A stretch of 64,000 nt of DNA from Burkholderia sp. IMCC1007 (GCF_027257875.1 NZ_JAPVQY010000029.1:28466-92465); one strand, 5' to 3'. Positions 18,226 to 26,702 are shown, counted from the first letter of the stretch. Made by a program: numbers and translations. The notes: generated by a model from the letters alone, not told the origin.

Positions 18226-19041
18226 TTATCGCGCGGTCTTGCCGGCGCCGTCCAGCGCGGCACGCAGCTCGGCGATGAACGTCTTCAGCTCGGCGGCGGC
18301 GCCCTCCGGTGCGGCGCTCTCGAGCAGCTGCACCAGACGGCTGCCGATCACGACGGCGTCCGACACTTCGGCCACCGCGCGTGCCGTTTCGGCGTCGCGG
18401 ATACCGAAGCCGACGCCCACCGGAACCGGCACGCGCGACTTGATGGCCGGGATTTTACCCGCAATGCTCGAAACATCCAGATTTCCGGCGCCGGTCACGC
18501 CCTTGAGCGACACGTAATACACGTAGCCGCTCGCGATCTTGCCCACGTCGGCGATGCGTTCGTCGGTCGACGTCGGTGCGAGCAGGAAGATCGGATCGAT
18601 CTGCGCGGCGCGCATTTTCTCGGCGAACACGCCCGCCTCTTCCGGCGGATAGTCGACGACGAGCACGCCGTCGACGCCGGCCGCCTGTGCTTCGGTGGCG
18701 AACGTGTCCACACCCATTCGTTCGATCGGATTCGCATAACCCATCAGCACGACGGGGGTCTTCTGGTCGGTCTCGCGAAAGCGCTTCACGTCGGCGAGCA
18801 CGCTCGTGAGCGTGACGCCGCGCGCGAGTGCGCGTTCCGACGAGCGCTGGATCACCGGGCCGTCGGCCATCGGGTCCGAGAACGGCACGCCGAGCTCGAT
18901 CACGTCGGCGCCGCCCGCGGCGAGCGCGTGCATGAATTCGACGGTCTTCGCGGGATCGGGGTCGCCGGCCGTGATGAATGGGATCAGGCCCTTACGGCCT
19001 TGTTCGGCGAGTGCGGCGAAGGTCTGCTGGATACGATTCAT
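18226..19041 (-). CDS. trpA: Tryptophan synthase alpha subunit
   Basis: The 271-residue TIM-barrel protein cleaves indole-3-glycerol phosphate to indole. The catalytic Glu lies in the signature VIELGVPFSDPMADGPVIQ near residues 49-67, and a second catalytic Asp in GVDGVLVVDYPPEE. AAGGAAAA precedes the ATG. It is separated from trpB by an adenine methyltransferase gene, which is unusual because trpB and trpA are normally adjacent and coupled. Confidence 0.95.
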   Translation of the reverse strand: MNRIQQTFAALAEQGRKGLIPFITAGDPDPAKTVEFMHALAAGGADVIELGVPFSDPMADGPVIQRSSERALARGVTLTSVLADVKRFRETDQKTPVVLMGYANPIERMGVDTFATEAQAAGVDGVLVVDYPPEEAGVFAEKMRAAQIDPIFLLAPTSTDERIADVGKIASGYVYYVSLKGVTGAGNLDVSSIAGKIPAIKSRVPVPVGVGFGIRDAETARAVAEVSDAVVIGSRLVQLLESAAPEGAAAELKTFIAELRAALDGAGKTAR

Positions 19042-19129
19042 GGCAATTTTCCTTTGTCGACCGGCGTTAGCGCTTTAGCGCTTACTCCGGTCCCATGCAA
19101 AGCAGCGATCGGCACTGCGGCGGCGCGAC

Positions 19130-19981
19130 TCACGCGCACGCCTTCGCGGCGAGCGCGTTCACGCGCTCGTGCGCGATCGCGCAATAACTTTCGTTGATCT
19201 CGTAGCCGACGAAGTCGCGCCCCTGCCGTGCGCAGGCCACCGCGGTCGTGCCGCTGCCCATGAACGGATCGAGCACGCGGCCGCCTGGCGGGCAGCTCGC
19301 GAGCACCATCCGCTCGATGATTTCCAGCGGCTTCTGGGTCGGATGATCGACGCGCTCCGCGTGCTGCCGATGCAGGCGCGAGACCGACCAGACGTCCTTC
19401 GGGTTGTAGCCCATCTCCAGCCACTTGCTGCCTTCGAACAGCTTGCGCGAGCGGGCCTTCTTCGTGTCGGCGTCGTACGGGATGCGGACCGGATCGAGAT
19501 CGAAGTAATACGCTTTGGAAACCGCGAAAAAGCCGATGTTGTCGTGCACCGACGTGAAACGGCGCGTCGTGCCGCCCATGCTCGGCACGCGCCGGTCCCA
19601 GATGATCTCGTTGACCATCGTGAGCTGCGTCTTCAGGAAGCTGAAGATTTCCGGCGCGTACTGCCACGTGCAGAAGATGTACATCGACCCGCTCGGCTTG
19701 AGCTTCGGAATCGCGAGTTCGAGCCACGCGCGTGTCCACGCGAGGAAATCGTCGCCCGAACGCTTGTCCGAATCGTTGCCGTAGTCCTTGCCGAGCCCGT
19801 ACGGCGGATCGGCGACGATCAGGTCGATCGACGCATCCGGCAGGCGCGCGGCTTCGGTCATGAAATCGCGGTTATACAGTTCGATCCCGGACGGCAGTGC
19901 GCGCGGCACGGCGACGACGGGCTGCCCCGCCTCCGCCTCGCTCGCGGCACCGCCGCCCGGCTGTTCGATCAGGTCACGCAT
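19130..19981 (-). CDS. Site-specific adenine DNA methyltransferase (beta-class, orphan)
   Basis: The 283-residue SAM-dependent methyltransferase has the catalytic DPPY motif near residue 57 (VADPPYGLG) and the SAM motif DPFMGSGTT near 236. The order catalytic motif, target-recognition region, SAM motif is the beta class. No restriction endonuclease gene is nearby, so it looks like a regulatory orphan. It starts 9 bases after the trpB stop and ends 88 bases before trpA, inside the trp operon. From recalled literature, the orthologue in B. cenocepacia (BCAM0992) and its B. pseudomallei counterpart methylate GTWWAC. The specificity here is inferred from that, not read from sequence. Confidence 0.85.
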   Translation of the reverse strand: MRDLIEQPGGGAASEAEAGQPVVAVPRALPSGIELYNRDFMTEAARLPDASIDLIVADPPYGLGKDYGNDSDKRSGDDFLAWTRAWLELAIPKLKPSGSMYIFCTWQYAPEIFSFLKTQLTMVNEIIWDRRVPSMGGTTRRFTSVHDNIGFFAVSKAYYFDLDPVRIPYDADTKKARSRKLFEGSKWLEMGYNPKDVWSVSRLHRQHAERVDHPTQKPLEIIERMVLASCPPGGRVLDPFMGSGTTAVACARQGRDFVGYEINESYCAIAHERVNALAAKACA

Positions 19982-19990
19982 CGGCGGCGG

Positions 19991-21184
19991 TCAGAGCGCG
20001 ATGCCCGATCGCTCGGCGACCGTGTGCATGTCCTTGTCGCCGCGGCCCGACAGGTTGACGAGCAGGATCTTGTCCTTCGGCAACGTCGGCGCGAGCTTCA
20101 CGCCATACGCGATCGCGTGGCTCGACTCGAGCGCGGGGATGATCCCCTCGATCCGGCAGCAGTCGTGGAACGCCTTCAACGCTTCGTCGTCGGTGATCGG
20201 CACGTACTGCGCGCGGCCGCTGTCCTTCAGCCATGCGTGCTCGGGGCCGACGCCCGGATAGTCGAGGCCCGCCGATACCGAATGCGTCTCGATGATCTGA
20301 CCGTTGTCGTCCTGCAGCAGGTACGTGCGGTTGCCGTGCAGCACGCCGGGGCTGCCGGCGATCAGCGATGCCGCGTGACGGCCCGTGTCGAGGCCGTCGC
20401 CGGCCGCTTCGACGCCGATCAGCTGCACCGATTGATCGTCGATGTACGGATAGAAAATGCCCATCGCGTTCGACCCGCCGCCGACGCACGCGATCACCGC
20501 GTCCGGCTGGCGGCCGGCGAGTTCGGGCATCTGCACCTTGCATTCGTCGCCGATCACGCGCTGGAAGTCGCGCACCATCGCCGGATACGGGTGCGGGCCC
20601 GCGACCGTGCCGATGATGTAGAACGTGCTTTCGATGTTGGTGACCCAGTCGCGCATCGCTTCGTTCAGCGCGTCCTTCAGCGTGCGCGAACCCGATTCGA
20701 CCGGCACGACCGTCGCGCCCAGCAGCTTCATCCGGTACACGTTCGCGGCCTGACGGCGCACGTCCTCCGAGCCCATGTAGACGACGCACTCGATCCCGAA
20801 GCGCGCGCAGATCGTTGCAGTCGCGACGCCGTGCTGGCCGGCGCCCGTCTCGGCGATCACGCGCTTCTTGCCCATGCGCTTCGCGAGCAGCGCCTGGCCG
20901 ATCACGTTGTTGATCTTGTGCGCGCCGGTGTGGTTCAGGTCTTCGCGCTTCAGGTAGATCTGCGCGCCGCCGAGCATTTCGCTCCAGCGCTGCGCGTGAT
21001 AGATCGGCGACGGCCGGCCGACGAAGTATTTCAGTTCGCGCTCGTATTCGGCGACGAATTCGGGGTCGTTCCGGAATTTGTCATAGGCGCCGCGCAGTTC
21101 GTCCAGCGCGTGAATGAGCGTTTCGGCGACGAATACGCCGCCGTACGGGCCGAAGTGGCCGTGATCATCAGGAAGGTTGTACAT
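19991..21184 (-). CDS. trpB: Tryptophan synthase beta subunit
   Basis: The 397-residue PLP enzyme condenses indole and serine to tryptophan. The PLP lysine is in HTGAHKINN near residues 84-92, and the phosphate-binding GGGSNAMG loop lies near 237. The frame is open 19 residues further, but ATG at 21184 (MYNLPDDHGHFGPYGG) has GAGAGA upstream and gives the standard length. It lies 53 bases after trpF. Confidence 0.95.
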   Translation of the reverse strand: MYNLPDDHGHFGPYGGVFVAETLIHALDELRGAYDKFRNDPEFVAEYERELKYFVGRPSPIYHAQRWSEMLGGAQIYLKREDLNHTGAHKINNVIGQALLAKRMGKKRVIAETGAGQHGVATATICARFGIECVVYMGSEDVRRQAANVYRMKLLGATVVPVESGSRTLKDALNEAMRDWVTNIESTFYIIGTVAGPHPYPAMVRDFQRVIGDECKVQMPELAGRQPDAVIACVGGGSNAMGIFYPYIDDQSVQLIGVEAAGDGLDTGRHAASLIAGSPGVLHGNRTYLLQDDNGQIIETHSVSAGLDYPGVGPEHAWLKDSGRAQYVPITDDEALKAFHDCCRIEGIIPALESSHAIAYGVKLAPTLPKDKILLVNLSGRGDKDMHTVAERSGIAL

Positions 21185-21237
21185 GGTGTCTCTCTCGATC
21201 GTCGGTGCGCCCGCTTTGGGGGCCGCACCGGCTTGCA

Positions 21238-21939
21238 TCACCCGGCGTCCGCTTCGCGCACCGCGCGTACGAACGCCGCCATTCGGGCGTGATCCTTCAC
21301 GCCCTTTGCGCCCTCCACTTCGATGCCACTCGAGACATCGACAGCAAACGGACGCAGCTGGCGGATCGCATCACCGACGTTTTGCGCGTTCAAGCCACCA
21401 CTCAAAACGGCCCGACGCGCGAGCTCTGCGGGAATAAGAGACCAATCGAAGACCTTGCCGCTACCGCCGTAATCCGGCACCAGAGTGTCGAACAGGAGGC
21501 CGCGCGCTTTCGAATAATGAAGGGCTGATTCTACCAAATCGGACGGCTGAGTCGAGGGGCCGACGCGCACGGCACGCAACCACGGCAATCGAGCCGCGCG
21601 GCCGAGCGCGTCGCACTGCTCGGGCGTCTCGTCGCCGTGGAATTGCAGCGCCGTCAGCGGCACGTCGCGTACGACGGCCTCGAGCTCGGCTTCGGTCGCG
21701 TTCACGAACAGGCCGACCACCGAGACGAACGGCGGCGCAAGGCTTGCGAGCTCGGCCGCCTGCGCGATCGATACCGCGCGCGGGCTCTTCGGATAGAACA
21801 CGAGGCCGATCGCGTCGGCGCCGAGCGCGGCTGCATGCACCACGTCCTCGGGGCGCGACAGCCCGCACAGCTTGATGCGCGTGCGCGGCGCGAGGCCGGC
21901 CGCGGCGGAAGTCGAGGAAGACACGGCATGCTCCGTCAT
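21238..21939 (-). CDS. trpF: Phosphoribosylanthranilate isomerase
   Basis: The 233-residue TIM-barrel isomerase of tryptophan synthesis. The catalytic Cys lies in RIKLCGLSRPEDV near residue 27, and the phosphate-binding end includes VLSGGLNAQNV and DVSSGIE. The start ATG at 21939 overlaps the truA stop in an ATGA junction. About 20 extra residues precede the conserved core (an Ala/Ser-rich stretch), so a shorter form from a non-ATG codon is possible. Confidence 0.93.
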   Translation of the reverse strand: MTEHAVSSSTSAAAGLAPRTRIKLCGLSRPEDVVHAAALGADAIGLVFYPKSPRAVSIAQAAELASLAPPFVSVVGLFVNATEAELEAVVRDVPLTALQFHGDETPEQCDALGRAARLPWLRAVRVGPSTQPSDLVESALHYSKARGLLFDTLVPDYGGSGKVFDWSLIPAELARRAVLSGGLNAQNVGDAIRQLRPFAVDVSSGIEVEGAKGVKDHARMAAFVRAVREADAG

Positions 21940-22751
21940 GTTTGTGGATCCAGATCGGCCCAGACGCTGCTCCACGGCACGCTGCCGAGCTGCGCGGGCG
22001 GGACGGCGAATTCCGCCGGGTAGCCGACGTGGGCGAGATACAGCCCGTCGGCCATGAACGTGGGCGCGGCGAGCGAGCGGTCGCGCCCGGCCAGCACATC
22101 GGCGACCCAGTCGGCCGGATAGCGGCCGCGGCCCACCGCGACGAGGCAGCCCATCAGGTTGCGCACCATGTGATGCAGGAACGCGTTCGCGCGGAAGCGG
22201 AAATGGATGAAGTGGCCCGCGCGCCGCACGTCGATCTGATACAGGTGTTTGACCGGCGTCTTCGACTGGCATTCCGACGACCGGAACGACGAGAAGTCGT
22301 GCTCGCCGAGCAGGTGTGCGGCGGCCGCGCGCATCGCGTCGTCGTCGAGCGGCGTATGGATCCAGCCCGCGCGGCCGGCCAGCATCGGCGAGCGCACCGG
22401 CTGCACGTACAGCGCGTAGTAATAGGTGCGCTCGAACGCCGAGAACCGCGCATGGAACGTGTCCGGCATCGCCTTCGCCCACTGCACGGAAACCGTCGGC
22501 GGCAGGAATGCGTTGGTGCCGCGCACCCACGAGAATTCGGTGCGATCGAGCTCCGTGTCGAAGTGCACGACCTGCCCGAGGCCGTGCACGCCGGTGTCGG
22601 TCCGCCCGGCGACGGTCGTATGCAACGGCACGCACGCGAACTCGCCGAGCGCATGTTCGAGCGCGTTCTGCACGGTCTTGCCGTGCGGCTGCGCCTGCCA
22701 GCCGCAGAACGCCGCGCCGTCGTATTGAATCCCGAGCGCGATCCGCATCAC
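21936..22751 (-). CDS. truA: tRNA pseudouridine(38-40) synthase
   Basis: The 271-residue TruA modifies positions 38-40 of the anticodon arm. The catalytic Asp is in AGRTDTGVHGLGQVVHF near residue 51, and the N-terminal IQYDGAAFCGWQ is the family signature. ATG at 22751 overlaps the fimV stop by 4 bases, and its own stop overlaps trpF by 4 bases, so fimV-truA-trpF are translationally coupled. Confidence 0.95.
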   Translation of the reverse strand: MMRIALGIQYDGAAFCGWQAQPHGKTVQNALEHALGEFACVPLHTTVAGRTDTGVHGLGQVVHFDTELDRTEFSWVRGTNAFLPPTVSVQWAKAMPDTFHARFSAFERTYYYALYVQPVRSPMLAGRAGWIHTPLDDDAMRAAAAHLLGEHDFSSFRSSECQSKTPVKHLYQIDVRRAGHFIHFRFRANAFLHHMVRNLMGCLVAVGRGRYPADWVADVLAGRDRSLAAPTFMADGLYLAHVGYPAEFAVPPAQLGSVPWSSVWADLDPQT

Positions 22752-24799
22752 GCGTGGTCCGCCAGCTTCGCAAGCAGCGCGCGCGCGTCGTCACGCGTCG
22801 CGGCGTCGTTCGCGGCAATCACTTCCTGCAGCAGCGTGCGCGCACCGGACAGATCGCCGAGTTCGACGTATTCGGACGCGAGGTCGAGCTTGTTGCGCGC
22901 GATGCGCGCGAGCTCGTCCGGTGTCAGCGCGGGCAGTACGGCGCCCGGCGTCGAAGGCAGGTCGAGATCGAAATCGAGCTTCAATGCGCCGAACTGCGCG
23001 CCGCCGAGCGGCGCCAGCGACGACGGCGTGGACGAGCCGCCCGCGCGGGTAGCGGGCTGCGTCGCGTCGGGGTCCCAGTCGAAGTCGTCTTCCTGGTCGA
23101 ACGTGTGTGCCGGGGACGGATCGTTCGCGCCAACTGGCGGGGGCGGCGCGGATTGACCGTTAGTTGCGATTCGGTCACTTGCCGCTTGCTCTTCCGGCGT
23201 GGCCGGCTCATCGGCAATCCGCGGCGGCAGCGGCATGTCGAGACTGTTGAGCGCGGCGATCGCGTTCTGCATCAGCGCGGCGTGCTGCGCGTCGTTCGCC
23301 GGACGTGCGGCCGACGGATCGGCCGGCGTGCCCGCGACCGCTTCCGCAGCGGGTTTCACGTCGTGCGGAGCCGGTGCCGCATCGTTCTCGGGCGCGGTGT
23401 GCGTGGCCGTCGCTTCCGCTCGATCATCGAGCGGCTTCGCCGCTTCCGACTGCGGCGACACATCGCCATCGCGCGTCTCGAACGCCTCGGCGGCTGCCGC
23501 GCCGGCCGCGACGAGATTCACGTCGGTCGCTGCGTCGCGGGCAAGCGGCGTTTCGGGCAGCACCGGCGCCAGCGGCTCCACGGACGGCGACACGTCGGCA
23601 TAGGTAGCCGCCGCATCACCGGAGCCCGTCGCGATCGCGTTCGCAAGCCGCGCTTTCCGGCGTCGGCGCCATGCGAACCCCGCTGCGAGAACGACCAAGC
23701 TGGTGCCGGCCACTGCAACTGGACGCCAGTCCAGCTGTTCGCCATCACTCGCAGGCCGTGCGCTCGCGACGGACGCGGCCGGCTGTACCGGCGCCGATGC
23801 CGATGCCGGCTGCGCAGCACTGGCGGTCACGCCGGACGCCACATCGCTCGTCGGCGACGCAGCGGCCGGCGCACCGGTATCGTTCGCGGCCGCACGCGGT
23901 GCAGCGGGCGCCGGCACGGGGGACACGCCGTTCGTCGCGGCCTGCTTGCCGATGCCGTGTTTCTGCAGCTCCATCAGTACGCGATTCTTCAGCGCGAGCA
24001 GTTGCTGCAAGCTCGACGGCCGCGGCTGCGATGCGGCCGCGGCGGGTGCCGCACCGGCCGGTACATGCGCGCCGCCGGTCGAAGGACCGGACCCGGATTG
24101 AGCAGCCACGTCGCTCGCCGCGGACGGTGCGGACTGGATCGTGCCGCTCCAGACGTGCGGCCCGCTTGCCCCGGCAACGGGTGCCGCCGGCTGGACGGTT
24201 TCGACCGTCGACGCGCCATGCGCGGCGGAAGCGCCGACCGCAGCCGATGCACCGGCTGCGGCTGCCGCGCTCGCGCTCGCACCGCTCACCGGTGCAGCAT
24301 GCGCGACCGATGCACTCGGCGCGGCTTGCACGGCCGAGCCAGGATGCGGCGCGGCCACGCCATGCTGCGCGGCTGTGGACGCACCCACACCCGCGCCGGC
24401 GACTGCGGCCGAAGCTGCCGTTGCCGCGGACGCACCGGCCGGCGCAAGTGCGGCACCCGTCGCGTCGAGCGCAGGCACCGTCAGTGTCGCGCCCGTTTTC
24501 AGGCGGCTCGCGTCGTGCTTCATGAACGCCTGCGGATTCGCGTCGAACAGCGCGCGGCCGGCGCGGGCGAGCACGACCGGATCGTGCGACTGGGTGGCCG
24601 CCTTCGCGATGTCGTTCAACGACTGGCCGGGCTGGACCGTCACGGTGAGCAGCGCGGCGCCGCCGGCGCCGGACGCCGGTAGTTCGCCGGTGCCGGCCGC
24701 CCAGGCGGATGCGGCCGCACCGAGCGCCAGGATCGCCAGCGCGCCACGCACGGCGCGCGACAGATGGGACTGGCGCGGAAACAAGGAAATTCGGGACAT
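22748..24799 (-). CDS. fimV: FimV-like LysM inner-membrane protein
   Basis: The 683-residue protein has the FimV plan. A signal segment (residues about 12-35, ending SAWA) is followed by a LysM-like peptidoglycan-binding region (TVTVQPGQSLNDIAKAA) and a very long Ala/Ser-rich linker of low complexity. One membrane segment lies near residues 395-415 (VAVAGTSLVVLAAGF). After an acidic cytoplasmic tail comes a C-terminal FimV/TPR-like motif (KLDLASEYVELGDLSGARTLLQEV). FimV/HubP proteins organise the cell pole and type IV pili. The start at 24799 was chosen because it opens the signal peptide; the frame runs 19 residues further. Confidence 0.85.
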   Translation of the reverse strand: MSRISLFPRQSHLSRAVRGALAILALGAAASAWAAGTGELPASGAGGAALLTVTVQPGQSLNDIAKAATQSHDPVVLARAGRALFDANPQAFMKHDASRLKTGATLTVPALDATGAALAPAGASAATAASAAVAGAGVGASTAAQHGVAAPHPGSAVQAAPSASVAHAAPVSGASASAAAAAGASAAVGASAAHGASTVETVQPAAPVAGASGPHVWSGTIQSAPSAASDVAAQSGSGPSTGGAHVPAGAAPAAAASQPRPSSLQQLLALKNRVLMELQKHGIGKQAATNGVSPVPAPAAPRAAANDTGAPAAASPTSDVASGVTASAAQPASASAPVQPAASVASARPASDGEQLDWRPVAVAGTSLVVLAAGFAWRRRRKARLANAIATGSGDAAATYADVSPSVEPLAPVLPETPLARDAATDVNLVAAGAAAAEAFETRDGDVSPQSEAAKPLDDRAEATATHTAPENDAAPAPHDVKPAAEAVAGTPADPSAARPANDAQHAALMQNAIAALNSLDMPLPPRIADEPATPEEQAASDRIATNGQSAPPPPVGANDPSPAHTFDQEDDFDWDPDATQPATRAGGSSTPSSLAPLGGAQFGALKLDFDLDLPSTPGAVLPALTPDELARIARNKLDLASEYVELGDLSGARTLLQEVIAANDAATRDDARALLAKLADHA

Positions 24800-24877
24800 C
24801 GTAGGCTCTATCGCCGCGCGCGGGGCGCGGCTCGGATTCGCGTTTGGAAGCGTCAATAAAGTCGCCGCAGAAATGCA

Positions 24878-24904
24878 AAAGCGTCGCGCTGAACGCGACG
24901 CTTT
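24878..24904 (-). terminator. Terminator-like hairpin in the fimV upstream leader
   Basis: A perfect 11-bp stem (24878-24888 with 24894-24904) has a 5-base loop. On the minus strand it runs into TTTTGCATTT. It lies 79 bases before the fimV start, well after the asd terminator at 25299-25334. It could stop a short transcript arising in the gap or act as an attenuator in the fimV 5-prime leader. Confidence 0.5.
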
Positions 24905-25298
24905 CGGCGACTCTGCGCGTCGTAACCGCGTAGTTTACTTCACACGATCGAGTTCGGCCGAATTCATCACCGGCGTGCGGGCCCGGATCATGCCCGCGCA
25001 TCGTTGCAACGGCGGCCACGCCGCGCCGCCGGCGTACGAATCGCGCGATTACCGCACCGATGAATGCCGCGAATCGCATCGCCGTCGTGCCGCATCACGC
25101 GCCGCACCATGTCCGCGGCCATGTCGGGGACGGCAACTGCACCGTGGTCAGCGCCGGCGACCCAATCGCCGCCACGACACGATCGTCCATCCCGAGGACC
25201 GACGCATCGTCGGGCGTGCAGCGGTTTTATCGAAAACGCGGCCGCGATCGATACCTACCGCGGCGCCGGCATCACCCTGCACGCACGAGCCGCCAATG

Positions 25299-25334
25299 AA
25301 AAACGCCTGCCGCCCCGCGAAGGGCTGGCAGGCG
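25299..25334 (-). terminator. Intrinsic terminator of asd
   Basis: CGCCTGCC (25304-25311) pairs with GGCAGGCG (25327-25334). The minus-strand stem is followed by TTTTT. It lies 42 bases beyond the asd stop. Confidence 0.85.
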
Positions 25335-25375
25335 TATCGCTTCGCGCGCCGATGGCGCGCGGCGCGGCCCGATAC

Positions 25376-26497
25376 TTACTTGTCGAGCAGGATGCGCAGC
25401 ATGCGGCGCAGCGGCTCGGCCGCGCCCCACAGCAGCTGATCGCCGACCGTGAATGCCGACAGGTATTCGCCGCCCATCGCGAGCTTGCGCAGACGGCCGA
25501 CCGGCACCGTCAGCGTGCCGGTGATCTTGGCCGGCGACAGATCGCGCATCGACGCTTCACGCTCGTTCGGCACGACCTTCACCCAGTCGTTCGCCGACGC
25601 GAGGATGCCGTTGATCTCGTCGAGCGGCACGTCCTTCTTCAGCTTGATCGTCAGCGCCTGCGAGTGGCAGCGCATCGCGCCGATCCGCACGCACAGGCCG
25701 TCGACGGGGATCGAGCCCGGCTCGCCCATCGCCGGCTTGCCGAGGATCTTGTTGGTTTCCGCGCCGCCCTTCCACTCTTCCTTCGACATCCCGTTGCCGA
25801 GATCCTTGTCGATCCACGGAATCAGCGAGCCGGCGAGCGGCACGCCGAAGTGGCTCGTCGGCATCGCATCGCTGTTCATCGTCGCGAGCACGCGGCGGTC
25901 GATGTCGAGGATCGCGGAAGCCGGATCGGCGAGCTGTTCCTGCACCGCGCCGTGCAGCGCGCCCATCTGCGACAGCAGCTCGCGCATGTTCTGCGCGCCC
26001 GCGCCCGATGCGGCCTGGTACGTCATCGCGGTCATCCAGTCGACGAGGTTCTCGCGGAACAGGCCGCCGAGCGCCATCAGCATCAGGCTGACCGTGCAGT
26101 TGCCGCCGACGAAGTTCTTCGTGCCCTTGACGAGCGCGTCCTTGATCACGTCGAGGTTGACCGGATCGAGAATGATGACCGCGTCGTCCTTCATCCGCAG
26201 CGACGAGGCCGCGTCGATCCAGTAGCCGTTCCAGCCGGCCGCGCGCAGCTTCGGGAACACGTCGTTCGTGTAGTCGCCGCCCTGGCACGTGATGATCACG
26301 TCGCACTTCTTCAGCTCGTCGACGTTGGTCGCGTCCTTGAGCGTAGTCTCGTTTTTCGCGAACGACGGCGCCTTGCCGCCCGTGTTGCTGGTGCTGAAGA
26401 ACACCGGTTCGATCAGGTCGAAATCACCCTCTTCCTGCATGCGCTGCATCAGGACGCTGCCGACCATGCCGCGCCAACCTACGAGACCTACGTTCAT
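25376..26497 (-). CDS. asd: Aspartate-semialdehyde dehydrogenase
   Basis: This 373-residue enzyme makes aspartate semialdehyde, the branch point to lysine/diaminopimelate, threonine, isoleucine and methionine. The NADP motif GLVGWRGMVGSVLM lies at the N-terminus. The catalytic Cys is in GGNCTVSLML near residue 134, as in the long gammaproteobacterial-type Asd. The ORF is open 52 residues upstream, but ATG at 26497 follows AAAGGG and gives the conserved start. A short Thr/Ile/Lys-rich ORF and a GC-rich hairpin lie directly upstream. leuB ends 325 bases upstream. Confidence 0.95.
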   Translation of the reverse strand: MNVGLVGWRGMVGSVLMQRMQEEGDFDLIEPVFFSTSNTGGKAPSFAKNETTLKDATNVDELKKCDVIITCQGGDYTNDVFPKLRAAGWNGYWIDAASSLRMKDDAVIILDPVNLDVIKDALVKGTKNFVGGNCTVSLMLMALGGLFRENLVDWMTAMTYQAASGAGAQNMRELLSQMGALHGAVQEQLADPASAILDIDRRVLATMNSDAMPTSHFGVPLAGSLIPWIDKDLGNGMSKEEWKGGAETNKILGKPAMGEPGSIPVDGLCVRIGAMRCHSQALTIKLKKDVPLDEINGILASANDWVKVVPNEREASMRDLSPAKITGTLTVPVGRLRKLAMGGEYLSAFTVGDQLLWGAAEPLRRMLRILLDK

Positions 26498-26526
26498 GAC
26501 TAACCCTTTGCTTTGAATGGAGCTTC

Positions 26527-26571
26527 CCCGCCATTTCCGTCCCCGCGTGACCGCGCGGGGAAACAGGCGGG
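26527..26571 (-). promoter_or_regulatory. Nested stem-loop in the asd leader, candidate attenuator structure
   Basis: The inner hairpin is CCCCGCG / CGCGGGG at 26541-26547 and 26554-26560 with a 6-base loop. An outer CCCGCC / GGCGGG pair at 26527-26532 and 26566-26571 encloses it. The structure starts 12 bases after the stop of the Thr/Ile/Lys-rich ORF and ends about 30 bases before the asd start. No U-tract follows, so if regulatory it may act by Rho-dependent or translational control and not as a classic terminator. Confidence 0.4.
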
Positions 26572-26582
26572 CACGACGGCGA

Positions 26583-26702
26583 TCAGCGTTTAATGATCGT
26601 TTTCGTGGTAATGGTTTTCGTGATGACGATGGCGCGCGTACCCGCACGGGCAATGTTGCCGTGGAGTTTCAGGACCGGGGAGATCAGGGAAATCAGCGCC
26701 AT
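26583..26702 (-). CDS. Putative leader peptide of asd (Thr/Ile/Lys-rich attenuator peptide)
   Basis: A 39-codon ORF (ATG 26702 to TGA 26583) lies 85 bases upstream of asd on the same strand. Its last 16 residues read AIVITKTITTKTIIKR, dominated by Thr, Ile and Lys, all made from the Asd product. It uses four AAA and several ATT codons although this genome favours AAG and ATC. A GC-rich stem-loop follows. This is the layout of thrL-type attenuators. Against it: no Shine-Dalgarno sequence precedes the ATG. A weak promoter (TTGTGC, 17 bases, TAGACT) would start transcription at about the ATG itself, implying leaderless translation. Conservation has not been checked. I know of no described asd attenuator of this kind in Burkholderia. 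Confidence 0.5.
   Translation of the reverse strand: MALISLISPVLKLHGNIARAGTRAIVITKTITTKTIIKR

Larger units (their letters stand above)
24800..25375. other. Intergenic region between asd and fimV, no supported gene
   Basis: About 575 bases without a convincing gene. It holds the asd terminator (25299-25334) and a hairpin upstream of fimV (24878-24904). A minus-strand -10-like TAAACT lies at 24932-24937 without a good -35. Short ORFs on the plus strand (for example 25060-25299) have no ribosome-binding site or recognisable family pattern. Confidence 0.6.

Noticed and set aside
23700..24500. Repetitive GC-rich stretch that could look like a satellite or recombination site
   Set aside because: It is the Ala/Ser-rich linker of FimV, expected for this family.
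25060..25299. Plus-strand 79-codon ORF in the asd-fimV gap
   Set aside because: No ribosome-binding site, no recognisable family pattern, and Arg/His-rich composition typical of chance ORFs in GC-rich DNA.
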